In this document: piece by piece, positions 16,765 through 25,544 of the stretch
Layout of the letters: every line of letters begins with the position of its first letter
How positions within the stretch are numbered: position 1 is the stretch's first letter
Source of the DNA: Flavobacterium sp. IB48
GTDB lineage: Bacteria > Bacteroidota > Bacteroidia > Flavobacteriales > Flavobacteriaceae
Direction: 5' to 3'
Length of the DNA: 64,000 bases
NCBI RefSeq assembly: GCF_016405855.1
Contig: NZ_JAEFCA010000007.1
Location: 62,001-126,000, forward strand
Notes under the pieces: model-generated
Database searches by the model: none
What the model saw: the letters and a program-made list of their open reading frames with translations, nothing else
What the model was told of the DNA's origin: nothing
Made by a program: the position numbers and the translations under genes

Positions 16765-17774
16765 TATACTTCAAAATTTGCATCAACATGTTCTTTTATC
16801 AAACCTCTCAAACTATCAACAGTCTCCCAATCGTCATTTGTACCAGAATTATAATAGAACCCTTCCTTAACTTTTTTTGCTTCAAAATGATTTAAATAAT
16901 CATCAAGTTTAAAATTAGGGATCGATGGTAAAATCGTATAGTACTTACCTAGGTCATATGTATAAAAAGAATCTGATGCAGTAATCATTTCCTCATGTAT
17001 CTTTTCACCTGGTCTAATTCCTACTATTTCAATTGGACAGTTTGGAGCTACCGCTTCTGCTACATCTGTAATTTTATATGAAGGAATTTTAGGTATGAAA
17101 ATTTCACCTCCCCACGCATGTTCCATCGCATGCATCACCATATCTACACCTCCTTGAAGCGAAATATTAAATCGTGTCATTGCAATATCTGTGATAGGTA
17201 ATTTTCCTTCTTTCTTTTTATTAATAAAAAAAGGAATTACAGAACCATTAGACCCCATCACATTACCATATCTTACAACTGAAAATTTAATTGGGTTAAA
17301 TCCTTTAATATTATTTGCCGCTACAAATAATTTATCTGAAGTTAGTTTTGTTGCTCCATAAAGATTAATTGGTGCACATGCTTTGTCGGTAGACAATGCA
17401 ACAACATTTTGAACATTTGTTTGCATTGCAGCGTGAATAACATTTTGTGCACCTCCAATATTCGTTTTAATACATTCATCTGGATTATATTCAGCTAAAT
17501 GCACATGTTTCATTGCCGCAGCATGTATTACATAATCAACCCCTTGAAAAGCTCTTATTAATCTTTGTTCATCCCTAACATCGCCCAAAAAAAATCTAAT
17601 TTGAGGATATTTATCTAATGGATATTCTTGAGCCATTTGAAATTGCTTTTGCTCATCACGAGAAAAAATAATTAGCTTCTTAATTGTCGGATAAATTTCA
17701 AATATATGTTTAGTCAGTGCCTTTCCTAATGACCCCGTTCCTCCAGTAATTAATATTGTTTTATTATTTAACAT
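16764..17774 (-). CDS. pseB: PseB: UDP-N-acetylglucosamine 4,6-dehydratase (inverting)
   Basis: The 336-residue extended SDR enzyme performs the first committed step of pseudaminic acid synthesis, turning UDP-GlcNAc into the 4-keto-L-arabino-hexulose with C5 inversion. ITGGTGSLGKAL (10-20) binds NADP, STDKACAPINLYGATK holds Asp130-Lys131 and the Tyr139/Lys143 pair typical of 5-inverting dehydratases, and VRYGNVMGSNGSVIPFF is diagnostic of the PseB/FlaA1 group. GIRPGEKIHEEMI near residue 255 confirms it. It heads the pse gene run, 33 bases after the wzz-like gene. Confidence 0.94.
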   Translation of the reverse strand: MLNNKTILITGGTGSLGKALTKHIFEIYPTIKKLIIFSRDEQKQFQMAQEYPLDKYPQIRFFLGDVRDEQRLIRAFQGVDYVIHAAAMKHVHLAEYNPDECIKTNIGGAQNVIHAAMQTNVQNVVALSTDKACAPINLYGATKLTSDKLFVAANNIKGFNPIKFSVVRYGNVMGSNGSVIPFFINKKKEGKLPITDIAMTRFNISLQGGVDMVMHAMEHAWGGEIFIPKIPSYKITDVAEAVAPNCPIEIVGIRPGEKIHEEMITASDSFYTYDLGKYYTILPSIPNFKLDDYLNHFEAKKVKEGFYYNSGTNDDWETVDSLRGLIKEHVDANFEV

Positions 17775-17807
17775 AATTGTTATTATTGATGTTTACTATA
17801 AAATTTT

Positions 17808-18869
17808 TTAAACTAATTGTTTAATGATGCGTTTAACGATTAAGAAAGCAATGGCAAGAAAACCAAATAAAAAACCACCTAAAATAATTCCTTTTAACTT
17901 GCCAAATCTTTCTTTTTCTAATGGCAAAATTGGCTTATCTATAACTTGAATTAAAGGAGTTTCTCTTCTTAACGTAACTTTTGCAAGCTCAGTCTGTTTC
18001 ACTAATTCAGTTAATATAGCAGTATTTGCCTGCACATCTACCTGTCTACGAACCGATGGAGCTCGTCGGACATTTAAAGCAGGATTCAAATTAAAAGTAT
18101 TATCATTAGCAGCAGCGACACCAGTTATTGCACCATTAAGCTCATTTCGAATGGAATCTGTTTGATGTTCCAAAATATCCATATTCATTCTTGCCTTCTT
18201 GCTTTTTGTATCGACATAAAATTTTCCTACTTGTTTCGCTAAAGCTTCACAGAAATATTTAGAAAATAATTCATTCGTCGAAGAGACTTCCATTGTAATT
18301 ATTGATACTTTTTTGTCTTTAACAGCTACAATTAAACCTGATTTTGAAAGCTTTGTATAAATAGATCCTAAAATGCTATCCTGCACCCTAGTAAATTTTT
18401 CTCGTTGTTGATTTGGCAAAAACTGTACGTTTTTCAAATTAGGTTTTTCATTCCACTTTTCTCTCCATTTATTATTTTGAATATACATCTCGGCCAAAGA
18501 AATTGTTTTACCATCTATTATAACAGGACTCAACAATGTTTTTTCAACCATAGATCTTGACTTAAAAAGTTCCGTTAAATTAGCTCCTGTAAATATTCCT
18601 CCTGCGTTCCCTCCTAAATCAATCCCTAATGTACTCGCAAGTCCTAATGCACCACCTAATCCTCCACCTTTTTCATCTTCTAAAGCAAAAGATAATGTGG
18701 CCTTGTATATAGGCTTTTTAGTTATAGAATACACTATCCCTAAAGAAGCACCAATAATTCCTGATACTAAAATAATTTTCCATTTAGAGAGCAAATAAGC
18801 ATACCATTCTGAAGCGCTTGCTAGTAATTCTTTTAGCGAAATTTCGTCGTTGGCTATAGTTTTATTCAT
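17808..18869 (-). CDS. Wzz-type chain-length determinant (no kinase domain)
   Basis: The 353-residue polysaccharide co-polymerase has one span near each end (about 33-50 and 325-345) and a large periplasmic part between them, the Wzz plan. YKATLSFALEDEKGGG and the Gly-rich GLGGALGLASTLGIDLGG follow the first span, and RETPLIQVIDKPILPLEKERFGKLK precedes the second; the Pro-rich stretch is characteristic. It would set polymer length with the Wzy candidate. It has no Walker motifs, unlike the Wzc protein at 27958. It lies seven bases after the SLBB export protein gene, so the two probably work together. Confidence 0.88.
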   Translation of the reverse strand: MNKTIANDEISLKELLASASEWYAYLLSKWKIILVSGIIGASLGIVYSITKKPIYKATLSFALEDEKGGGLGGALGLASTLGIDLGGNAGGIFTGANLTELFKSRSMVEKTLLSPVIIDGKTISLAEMYIQNNKWREKWNEKPNLKNVQFLPNQQREKFTRVQDSILGSIYTKLSKSGLIVAVKDKKVSIITMEVSSTNELFSKYFCEALAKQVGKFYVDTKSKKARMNMDILEHQTDSIRNELNGAITGVAAANDNTFNLNPALNVRRAPSVRRQVDVQANTAILTELVKQTELAKVTLRRETPLIQVIDKPILPLEKERFGKLKGIILGGFLFGFLAIAFLIVKRIIKQLV

Positions 18870-18876
18870 TATAAAA

Positions 18877-21300
18877 TTATTTAAAAGCAGTTACAATCAA
18901 TAATGCCAAACTAGTCAATACACTTCCTATACTAACCCATTCCCCTGTACTCATCTTTTTAGTTTCAGGTTTTTCAGGAACAACTATCTGCGAATCTGGT
19001 TCTACATTTGGATAAAATCTAAAAAATAAAAATGATTTAGTGACATCAGCTTTTCCATTTGGATAAATAATATATGCTTTTTTCTTCCAACCTTTACTAT
19101 CAACTCCTCCAACAGAATTAATATAATATTTAAAGCCTTTTCCACTTCGATATGGAATTTCAGATGTTAACAATACGTTTCCTGTTACTTTTACCCCTTC
19201 ATTATAAACTGCAACCTCAATTTCATCACCAGGGAATAGTGTCACGTTGGAATAATGATTTTTATTCTTTACTATTTTTTCCCAGTTAATTGGAATTGTC
19301 GAAAACTTTAATTCATTTTCAAGTTTATTTATTAATTTATTATTTAGGGTATCCGTTTTTAAATTCAAATCAACACTTTTTAATTTTTCAATTTGATCTT
19401 CCTTAATTGGTCTAAGAATTTTCATCCCCTCCAAATTGGCCACAGAGGTAAGTCCGCCAGCTCTCATTACAACATTATAAACAGTTTCTTTTTTATTTGC
19501 TAAAACATATTTCCCAGGATATGTAACAGCTCCTTTTATAACTACCATTTGCGGTTTTTCATAAACAGCTATTCTTCGAATATTAACTACATCAAAAGGT
19601 TTTAAAATAAAATTCTTGGCTTGTTCATTATTATCTGCGGTAATTTCAAATTGGACTAATTCAATACGTTTTGGATCTGAATCATCGATAAAGTCAGACT
19701 TTATCATTCTAGCAATTTCAACTCTTTTAGATGCTGACCCTGTCAAACCGCCAACTTGCACAATTAAATCGTTAAGAGTCAAATTTTCTAAATAATCATA
19801 TTCTCCTGGATTTTTTACTTCTCCATCAATAGTAACTTTATATTCTTCTCTAAAATCTAAAATAGAATAAACAGTAACTATGTCTTCTCTTTTTAATTCA
19901 ATATCTGCATTTAAATCGCCAGACAATGCAGAATCTAGATCTACATTAATAATCTCTGTCGTTAGGTCATTTTTTAGACGAACTATTCTTGCTCTTTTAC
20001 TATAGGCATCTTCTTTCAGTCCCTCAGCTCTAGTAATAAGATCAGACACTCGCATCCCCTCAGTAAAAGAATAATAATCTGGTCTAAAAACAGCACCTTC
20101 TATTTTAATTCTATTTTCAAAACGATTTAAAATTTTTGTAATCCTGAAAACATCTCCTGATTGAGGAAGATATGAATTATATTCGCTTTCATTTATATCA
20201 TGCACTTTAAATTCTTTGCCCGTTTTTTGTAATACATTTACTGAAGCTGTATAAGCAAATTCATTGAAACCTGAAGCAAAATTTAATAAATCGGAAAAAG
20301 TTTCTCCTTTCTTCATTTCAAAAATACCGGGACGCTTAACTTCTCCTTCTACAGTAACTCGCTGACTATATGCTGGAATTCTTATTACATCATTTTCTTT
20401 TAGAGTAACATTGTCAGATTGATCTCCTTTTACTAAAAATCTATAGATATCAATATTCTTATATACTTTATTATTTCTAATTAATTCAATATTTCTATAA
20501 CTTCCATTTTTTCCTGGACCACCCGCTAAATGTAGAGCGTTATAAACTGTAGCTAGAGAAGAAATTGAGTAATTTCCAGGTTGTTTACCTCCTACTATAG
20601 TTATTTTGATTGTTCTTATTTGACTTAAGCTAACGCTTACCTGAGATTGCCCAGAACGAACAGTACTATATACTTTTGCAATAGCAGCTTTTATTTTTTG
20701 GGTAGCAGCTTCAATAGACATTCCAGATACTGAAATCTGTCCCACATATTGAATAGCAACTTTCCCTTCAAGAGAGACTGGTATTGACGCATTGTACTCT
20801 TGAACACCATAAACACTCACTTGCAATTCGTCGCCTGGTCCTAATACATAATTTACAGGAGTTGCCATTTTTAAATCAGGCTCAAAATTTAACGTAGGAT
20901 TATCAAACAATTCGGAACCAAAAATTAAAACATTTGCAGAGTCTTTAACCTTTTCATTTTTAATTTTATCTTGTTTTCTTCCAAATTCAACCTTATCTTC
21001 TTGTTTTTTTGGTTTTTCGTCAGTACCCTTGTTTTGTTTTGCTAAATACTCGTTAAGTTTGGTTTTCAATTTATCGTATTCAGTCTGGCTCATTCCTCTT
21101 GATAGGGCCATTGGCTCAACTTGTTCTATTGTAGTATTGTTACTTTTAAGTTGTGCACTAATTTTAGACAAGTCATCATCAGATAAATAATCAACTTTAA
21201 TTGTACTTAAGTCTTTACTTTTTAAAATATCTTGTGCTTTAACATTATATGAAAATAGAAAAGTAAAAAACAAAATAAGAACGTATATTATTTTTTTCAT
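18877..21300 (-). CDS. Large multi-SLBB polysaccharide export protein (Wza-like)
   Basis: The 807-residue protein has a signal peptide (MKKIIYVLILFFTFLFSYNVKAQ, first 20 residues given in part: IIYVLILFFTFLFSYN), a poly-export domain near residues 145-225 (PVNYVLGPGDELQVSVYG) and several SLBB domains after it, each with a ...V-x-G-x-V..PG.Y/F motif (VEGEVKRPGIFEM, IEGAVFRPDYYSF, IDGEVKNPGEYDY, IKGAVTYPGKYVL, VTGNVLLTSEIPY). A C-terminal hydrophobic segment (WVSIGSVLTSLALLIVTAF) may span a membrane. This is the long form common in Bacteroidota and probably forms the periplasmic and outer-membrane conduit. A smaller Wza-like lipoprotein is encoded at 30421. Confidence 0.9.
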   Translation of the reverse strand: MKKIIYVLILFFTFLFSYNVKAQDILKSKDLSTIKVDYLSDDDLSKISAQLKSNNTTIEQVEPMALSRGMSQTEYDKLKTKLNEYLAKQNKGTDEKPKKQEDKVEFGRKQDKIKNEKVKDSANVLIFGSELFDNPTLNFEPDLKMATPVNYVLGPGDELQVSVYGVQEYNASIPVSLEGKVAIQYVGQISVSGMSIEAATQKIKAAIAKVYSTVRSGQSQVSVSLSQIRTIKITIVGGKQPGNYSISSLATVYNALHLAGGPGKNGSYRNIELIRNNKVYKNIDIYRFLVKGDQSDNVTLKENDVIRIPAYSQRVTVEGEVKRPGIFEMKKGETFSDLLNFASGFNEFAYTASVNVLQKTGKEFKVHDINESEYNSYLPQSGDVFRITKILNRFENRIKIEGAVFRPDYYSFTEGMRVSDLITRAEGLKEDAYSKRARIVRLKNDLTTEIINVDLDSALSGDLNADIELKREDIVTVYSILDFREEYKVTIDGEVKNPGEYDYLENLTLNDLIVQVGGLTGSASKRVEIARMIKSDFIDDSDPKRIELVQFEITADNNEQAKNFILKPFDVVNIRRIAVYEKPQMVVIKGAVTYPGKYVLANKKETVYNVVMRAGGLTSVANLEGMKILRPIKEDQIEKLKSVDLNLKTDTLNNKLINKLENELKFSTIPINWEKIVKNKNHYSNVTLFPGDEIEVAVYNEGVKVTGNVLLTSEIPYRSGKGFKYYINSVGGVDSKGWKKKAYIIYPNGKADVTKSFLFFRFYPNVEPDSQIVVPEKPETKKMSTGEWVSIGSVLTSLALLIVTAFK

Positions 21301-21350
21301 GTTGATTTTATTTAATCTTAAAAAATAAATTTAAGTAAGAATAATTTAAT

Positions 21351-22397
21351 TTATGAGTATTGTTTTTTGTAGTATTCTTTATATGTGCCAGATGTAACAT
21401 TCTGTAACCATTCTTCATTATTTAAGTACCAATTGATTGTTCTTTCTAAGCCTTCTTCAAAAGTTACAGATGGTTTCCATCCAAGTTCTTTATTTATTTT
21501 AGAAGCATCAATAGCATATCTCAAATCATGACCTGGTCTGTCTTTTACATAGGTAATCAATTCCCTAGAAGTACCTTTGGCTCTTCCTAATTTTTCATCC
21601 ATAATTTGACAAAGTAATTTTACCAAATCTATATTTTTCCATTCGTTGAAACCGCCAATATTATATGTTTCATGATTTTTTCCCTTATGAAAAACTAAAT
21701 CTATTGCAGCAGCATGATCTTCAACAAATAACCAATCTCTTGTATAATTACCATCGCCATAAACAGGTAAAGGCTTATTGTTTATAATGTTATTTATAAA
21801 TAAGGGAATTAATTTTTCTGGAAAATGATAAGATCCATAATTATTTGAGCAGTTAGTTAAAACATATGGCAATCCATAAGTTTCACCATAAGCTCTAACA
21901 AAATGATCTGAACTTGCCTTTGAAGCAGAATAAGGAGAATTAGGATTGTAAGGTGTTGTTTCTGTAAATAATCCTTCTTCTCCTAAAGTTCCGTAAACTT
22001 CATCTGTACTAATATGATAGAATCTTTTATTTGCGAAGTTATTTTTCCATTGATTTTTAGCTGCATTTAACAAATTCATTGTGCCAATAACGTTTGTTTT
22101 TACAAATGCTAAGGGATCTTCTATTGAACGATCTACATGAGATTCTGCCGCTAAATGTAAAACGCCATCAAAATTATGTAGAGAAAATAGTTCGTTTATA
22201 AAAGCTTCATCTACAATATCTCCCTTAATAAAATTATAGTTAGGCTTATTTTCAATATCTTTAATGTTTTCCAGATTTCCAGCATATGTCAAGGCATCCA
22301 AATTATAAATTTGATATTCTGGATATTTATTTACAAAACGTCTCACTACATGTGATCCTATAAATCCTGCACCGCCAGTTATAAGAATTTTTTTCAT
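21351..22397 (-). CDS. rmlB: dTDP-glucose 4,6-dehydratase (RmlB)
   Basis: RmlB converts dTDP-glucose to dTDP-4-keto-6-deoxyglucose, the branch point for rhamnose and several amino deoxysugars. The 348 residues show ILITGGAGFIGSHVVRRF (NAD binding), LAAESHVDRSI, HISTDEVYG with the catalytic Asp-Glu pair, YSASKASSDHFVRAYGETYG with Tyr/Lys, and NCSNNYGSYHFPEKLIP, all diagnostic for RmlB. No rmlA, rmlC or rmlD lies in this window. Either the other genes are elsewhere or a different dTDP-sugar is made. It is 18 bases after manC and likely in one transcript with it. Confidence 0.95.
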   Translation of the reverse strand: MKKILITGGAGFIGSHVVRRFVNKYPEYQIYNLDALTYAGNLENIKDIENKPNYNFIKGDIVDEAFINELFSLHNFDGVLHLAAESHVDRSIEDPLAFVKTNVIGTMNLLNAAKNQWKNNFANKRFYHISTDEVYGTLGEEGLFTETTPYNPNSPYSASKASSDHFVRAYGETYGLPYVLTNCSNNYGSYHFPEKLIPLFINNIINNKPLPVYGDGNYTRDWLFVEDHAAAIDLVFHKGKNHETYNIGGFNEWKNIDLVKLLCQIMDEKLGRAKGTSRELITYVKDRPGHDLRYAIDASKINKELGWKPSVTFEEGLERTINWYLNNEEWLQNVTSGTYKEYYKKQYS

Positions 22398-22415
22398 TTT
22401 ATATTTTTGATTTCT

Positions 22416-23423
22416 TTATTTTAATAATTCCGAATTTTGTCTTTCTAATTCGTTGTATATATCTTTTACATCTTGCGAATTTTCTTTTTGCAAAATTAAA
22501 TTAGCAGATTCTGTATGCACAAAAATGGTATTTCTTAATCCTAAGAAAGTAGTATGGCTGTCACATCCAATAACCATATTTCCGTTTGAATCTATTGGAT
22601 GACCTTTTGAAACAAGATATTCATATACTGACTCAAAAGAGCCCAAATCCGACCATGAAAAAGAAGCTGGCACTACTTTTATTTTTTTGCTTCGTTCCAT
22701 TACAGCATAATCAATACTTATAGATGGAATTTGCAATGATAAATCTAAATCCAAAAATCCTTCTTTAGATGCCTCCCAAACTATTTTAGATTTTTCATAA
22801 ACATCCGGCTGAAATTGTTTTAATTCATTCAACAAAACATCTGCTTTAAAACAAAACATTCCACTGTTCCAAAGGAAATTACCTCTTGAGATAAACTCCT
22901 TCGCCGTGGTTTCATTTGGTTTTTCACGAAATGATAATACTTCATCACCTTTGGATTCTATATAACCATAGCCTGTTTCTGGTTTTGTTGGAATGATTCC
23001 AAAAGTAACTATAAATCCGTCATTAGCTTTTGAAATTGCTTCTTGAATTGCTGCATTATAATCCTCCATTTTATCAATAATATGATCAGAAGGGGTAATA
23101 ATTAGTATATCGTCTGGCTTTGAAGCAAAGGCAGCAAAGGCAATAGCTGCAGCAGTATTTCTTGGTGTTGCTTCTACAATATTAATGTACGAAGTTTTAG
23201 TTTTTTCCATTACTTTACCGCTTAAATGATGATTGTCAACGTTACCAACAACCATTACTTTATCTGCCAAGTGACTATTACGTTCAACAGTCATTTCAAA
23301 TAAAGATTTACCTTCAAATATTTCTAGATATTGTTTAGGCTGGCTTTTACGTGAAAGTGGCCATAATCTGCTACCTACACCTCCTGTTAAAACCACATGT
23401 ACTATTGAATTTTTTGTTTCCAT
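22416..23423 (-). CDS. manC: Mannose-1-phosphate guanylyltransferase (ManC, GMP domain only)
   Basis: This 335-residue nucleotidyltransferase makes GDP-mannose from GTP and mannose-1-phosphate. VVLTGGVGSRLWPLSRKSQP is the GTP-binding signature, ATPRNTAAAIAFAA and IITPSDHII follow in the usual order, and VSFREKPN and GNFLWNSGMF bind sugar. YAVMERSKKIKVVPASFSWSDLGSFESVYEY is also typical (quoted in shorter form: SWSDLGSFESVYEY). It lacks the C-terminal phosphomannose isomerase domain of bifunctional enzymes. GDP-mannose could feed a mannosyl- or fucosyl-type residue, but no gmd or fcl gene is visible here. Confidence 0.93.
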   Translation of the reverse strand: METKNSIVHVVLTGGVGSRLWPLSRKSQPKQYLEIFEGKSLFEMTVERNSHLADKVMVVGNVDNHHLSGKVMEKTKTSYINIVEATPRNTAAAIAFAAFASKPDDILIITPSDHIIDKMEDYNAAIQEAISKANDGFIVTFGIIPTKPETGYGYIESKGDEVLSFREKPNETTAKEFISRGNFLWNSGMFCFKADVLLNELKQFQPDVYEKSKIVWEASKEGFLDLDLSLQIPSISIDYAVMERSKKIKVVPASFSWSDLGSFESVYEYLVSKGHPIDSNGNMVIGCDSHTTFLGLRNTIFVHTESANLILQKENSQDVKDIYNELERQNSELLK

Positions 23424-23450
23424 TTTCTCTAAAATAAAAAAAGGTTAGAC

Positions 23451-24740
23451 CTATAATCTATTATCAGCTATAGTCCCTAAAACTCCTTTAACATCATATA
23501 ATAAACTATTCTTTTTTTGCAGTTTAGCAAAATCTAATTCTAAAAATTCAGAATGTGAAACTCCTAGAACTATAGCGTCAAATTTATTATCTGGAATAGA
23601 GTTAAATGTTACTAAATTGTATTCTTTTATTACATCATGTGCATTTGCAAGGGGATCAAATATACTCACCAATATTCCGTATTCTTTCAAAGCTCTTACC
23701 ACGTCAACAATTTTAGTATTTCTTACATCTGGGCAATTCTCTTTAAAAGTAATGCCCAGCATTAATAATTCAGCGCCATTAACAGAAATACCTTTTTTTA
23801 TCATCAACTTTACGATTTGCGAAGCGACATATTCCCCCATGCTATCGTTTAAACGTCTTCCTGCTAAAATTATTTCAGGATGATAACCAAATTCTTGCGC
23901 TCTCTGTGCTAAATAGTAAGGATCAACACCAATACAGTGTCCACCTACAAGTCCTGGCTTAAAAGGCAAAAAATTCCATTTTGTCGATGCCGCTGCAAGT
24001 ACCTCTTGGGTATCAATATTCATTAAATTGAATATTTTAGCCAATTCATTAACAAAAGCAATATTAATATCACGCTGAGAGTTTTCAATAACTTTTGCTG
24101 CTTCTGCAACTTTTATTGTAGGTGCCAAATGTGTCCCTGCCGTAATTACAGACTTATATAGTTCATCGACTTTTAAACCTATTTCAGGAGTTGAGCCCGA
24201 AGTAACTTTTAATATCTTTTCGACTGTGTGTTCTTTGTCACCAGGATTTATCCTTTCTGGAGAATATCCTGCAAAAAAGTCTTCGTTAAATTTTAAGCCT
24301 GAAACTTTTTCTAAAACGGGAACACATTGCTCTTCTGTTACTCCCGGATAGACAGTCGATTCATAAATAACGACATCTCCTTTTTTCAAAACTTTTCCAA
24401 CCGTTTCACTTGATTTATACAAGGGAGTCAAATCAGGTCTATTATTTTTATCGACAGGGGTTGGAACAGTGATTATATAATAATTACATTCTTTAATATC
24501 ATCTATTGATGTAGTACAATACAATCCTTTTTCTCCATCTAAACTATCTACTAAAACTTCATTTAAGACATCATCTTCTACTTCTAAAGTACTATCTGTT
24601 CCAGATCTTAAAGACTCTACTCGTGATTCATTTATATCAAATCCCACTACTGGGTATTTTGTAGCAAATAATCGAGCTAATGGTAGTCCCACATAACCTA
24701 AACCTATAACTGCAATTTTTACTTTAGCTTTCAAATTCAT
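23451..24740 (-). CDS. UDP-N-acetylhexosamine 6-dehydrogenase (TviB/WbpO-like)
   Basis: The 429-residue UDP-sugar dehydrogenase oxidises C6 of a UDP-N-acetylhexosamine to the uronic acid. IAVIGLGYVGLPLARLFA binds NAD, STVYPGVTEEQCVPVLE and GYSPERINPGDKEHT are typical of the TviB/WbpO group, and the catalytic Cys is in GLVGGHCIGVDPYYL. ITFKENCPDVRNTK is the C-terminal UDP-binding part. With the TviC-like epimerase at 26964 it would give UDP-GalNAcA. I choose ATG 24740 (NLKAKVKIAVIGLG); the TTG at 24764 is less likely. It is the first gene after a promoter match and structured leader downstream of upxY. Confidence 0.9.
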   Translation of the reverse strand: MNLKAKVKIAVIGLGYVGLPLARLFATKYPVVGFDINESRVESLRSGTDSTLEVEDDVLNEVLVDSLDGEKGLYCTTSIDDIKECNYYIITVPTPVDKNNRPDLTPLYKSSETVGKVLKKGDVVIYESTVYPGVTEEQCVPVLEKVSGLKFNEDFFAGYSPERINPGDKEHTVEKILKVTSGSTPEIGLKVDELYKSVITAGTHLAPTIKVAEAAKVIENSQRDINIAFVNELAKIFNLMNIDTQEVLAAASTKWNFLPFKPGLVGGHCIGVDPYYLAQRAQEFGYHPEIILAGRRLNDSMGEYVASQIVKLMIKKGISVNGAELLMLGITFKENCPDVRNTKIVDVVRALKEYGILVSIFDPLANAHDVIKEYNLVTFNSIPDNKFDAIVLGVSHSEFLELDFAKLQKKNSLLYDVKGVLGTIADNRL

Positions 24741-24785
24741 ATTTTTTAATTTATTTCTGGTCAATAAAACTCATGGCTTCGCCGT

Positions 24786-24811
24786 TCTCAGTCACAAAAT
24801 TCTGACTCAGA
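24786..24811 (-). promoter_or_regulatory. Hairpin in the 5' leader of the tviB-like gene
   Basis: An imperfect inverted repeat of nine bases per arm with one mismatch (24786-24794 against 24803-24811) lies between the predicted transcription start and the ATG at 24740. A short second hairpin, GGC-GAA-GCC on the minus strand, follows it. There is no strong U run, so it does not look like a simple terminator. A pausing or antiterminator-loading site for the UpxY-like protein encoded just upstream is possible; this is speculation. Confidence 0.35.
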
Positions 24812-24833
24812 TACCTAAATTAATCATTTTCGG

Positions 24834-24864
24834 CAAATATAACATAATAAGTCTAGTTATTCAA
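24834..24864 (-). promoter_or_regulatory. Bacteroidota-type promoter for the second polysaccharide unit
   Basis: On the minus strand, TTG (24862-24864) is followed after 20 bases by TATATTTG (24834-24841). This matches the sigma consensus TTG-N19/20-TAnnTTTG known from Flavobacterium and Bacteroides. It sits in the 278-base gap after upxY, below a terminator-like hairpin, and would start transcription near 24827. The match is by eye; no expression data are available. Confidence 0.6.
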
Positions 24865-24954
24865 TACGGTTTCCCGTAATACTTACAAAACGAATTACTA
24901 AAAAAAAACTAATTTTTCCAACAATCTATTAATCAGACTGTAAATAAATACATA

Positions 24955-25000
24955 ATAAAAAACAGAAGAAAAAAATCATAAAATGACTTTCTCTTCTGTT
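24955..25000 (-). terminator. Terminator-like hairpin after the upxY-like gene
   Basis: Nineteen bases past the upxY stop, the minus strand forms a perfect nine-pair stem AACAGAAGA/TCTTCTGTT (24992-25000 with 24961-24969), and the loop itself can fold at TCAT/ATGA. A T run follows the stem. This should end or attenuate transcription of the wza-upxY unit, unless antiterminated. Confidence 0.6.
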
Positions 25001-25018
25001 GCATCTTAATTTTTTAAA

Positions 25019-25483
25019 TCATTTATACTTTATCTTCAAAACACATCCTAATGTTTCTAGCACTAGCACATAATAATTACTAGATACCTGCTGAACTATT
25101 GCATTCTGATTGCTAAATACGCCTGATTCTAATTTGATTTTATCTCCAACCTGAATACTAGAAATTGAAATATCACTTAGGTTTGGAGCCGTTAAACTCT
25201 TTTTAATAATTTCAATCTCTTGATCTTTTACAATTGCGGGTTTTCCCAACCAAAATAGGTACCTAACTACTCCCTGAACTTGAAAGACTAAATTACGATC
25301 TGAATCAGCTAATTGAACAAAAACATAGGAACTAAAAAGAGGTGTTTCAACTTTTTTCTTACGATCTGACCATTGCTTTACTTGTGTTACTAATGGACAA
25401 TAACACTCTATTCCCTGTTGAATAAGTCTATCTGCAACTTTCTTTTCCCATTTAGGTTTTGTATAAACTACGTACCAATTCAT
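25019..25483 (-). CDS. UpxY-family NusG paralogue (transcription antiterminator)
   Basis: The 154-residue protein has a NusG N-terminal domain: MNWYVVYTKPKWEKKVADRL, ECYCPLVTQVKQWSDRKKKV, PLFSSYVFVQL and VQGVVRYLFWLGKPAIV. A KOW-like end follows (VGDKIKLESGVFSNQNAIVQ). UpxY proteins of Bacteroides bind RNA polymerase and prevent early termination in their own capsule operon; this is known for the family, not shown here. It lies inside the locus after the UDP-glucose dehydrogenase gene rather than as the first gene, and directly before a terminator and a new promoter. Confidence 0.88.
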   Translation of the reverse strand: MNWYVVYTKPKWEKKVADRLIQQGIECYCPLVTQVKQWSDRKKKVETPLFSSYVFVQLADSDRNLVFQVQGVVRYLFWLGKPAIVKDQEIEIIKKSLTAPNLSDISISSIQVGDKIKLESGVFSNQNAIVQQVSSNYYVLVLETLGCVLKIKYK

Positions 25484-25544
25484 TTTTTTTATTTATGATG
25501 ACGCAGTTTTTACTACTTCATTTTACAATAATCACAAAACCAAT

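Noticed and set aside
24866..24877. The palindrome ACGG-GAAA-CCGT as part of the tviB-like leader RNA
   Set aside because: It lies upstream of the predicted promoter and would not be in that transcript; a possible operator role cannot be supported.
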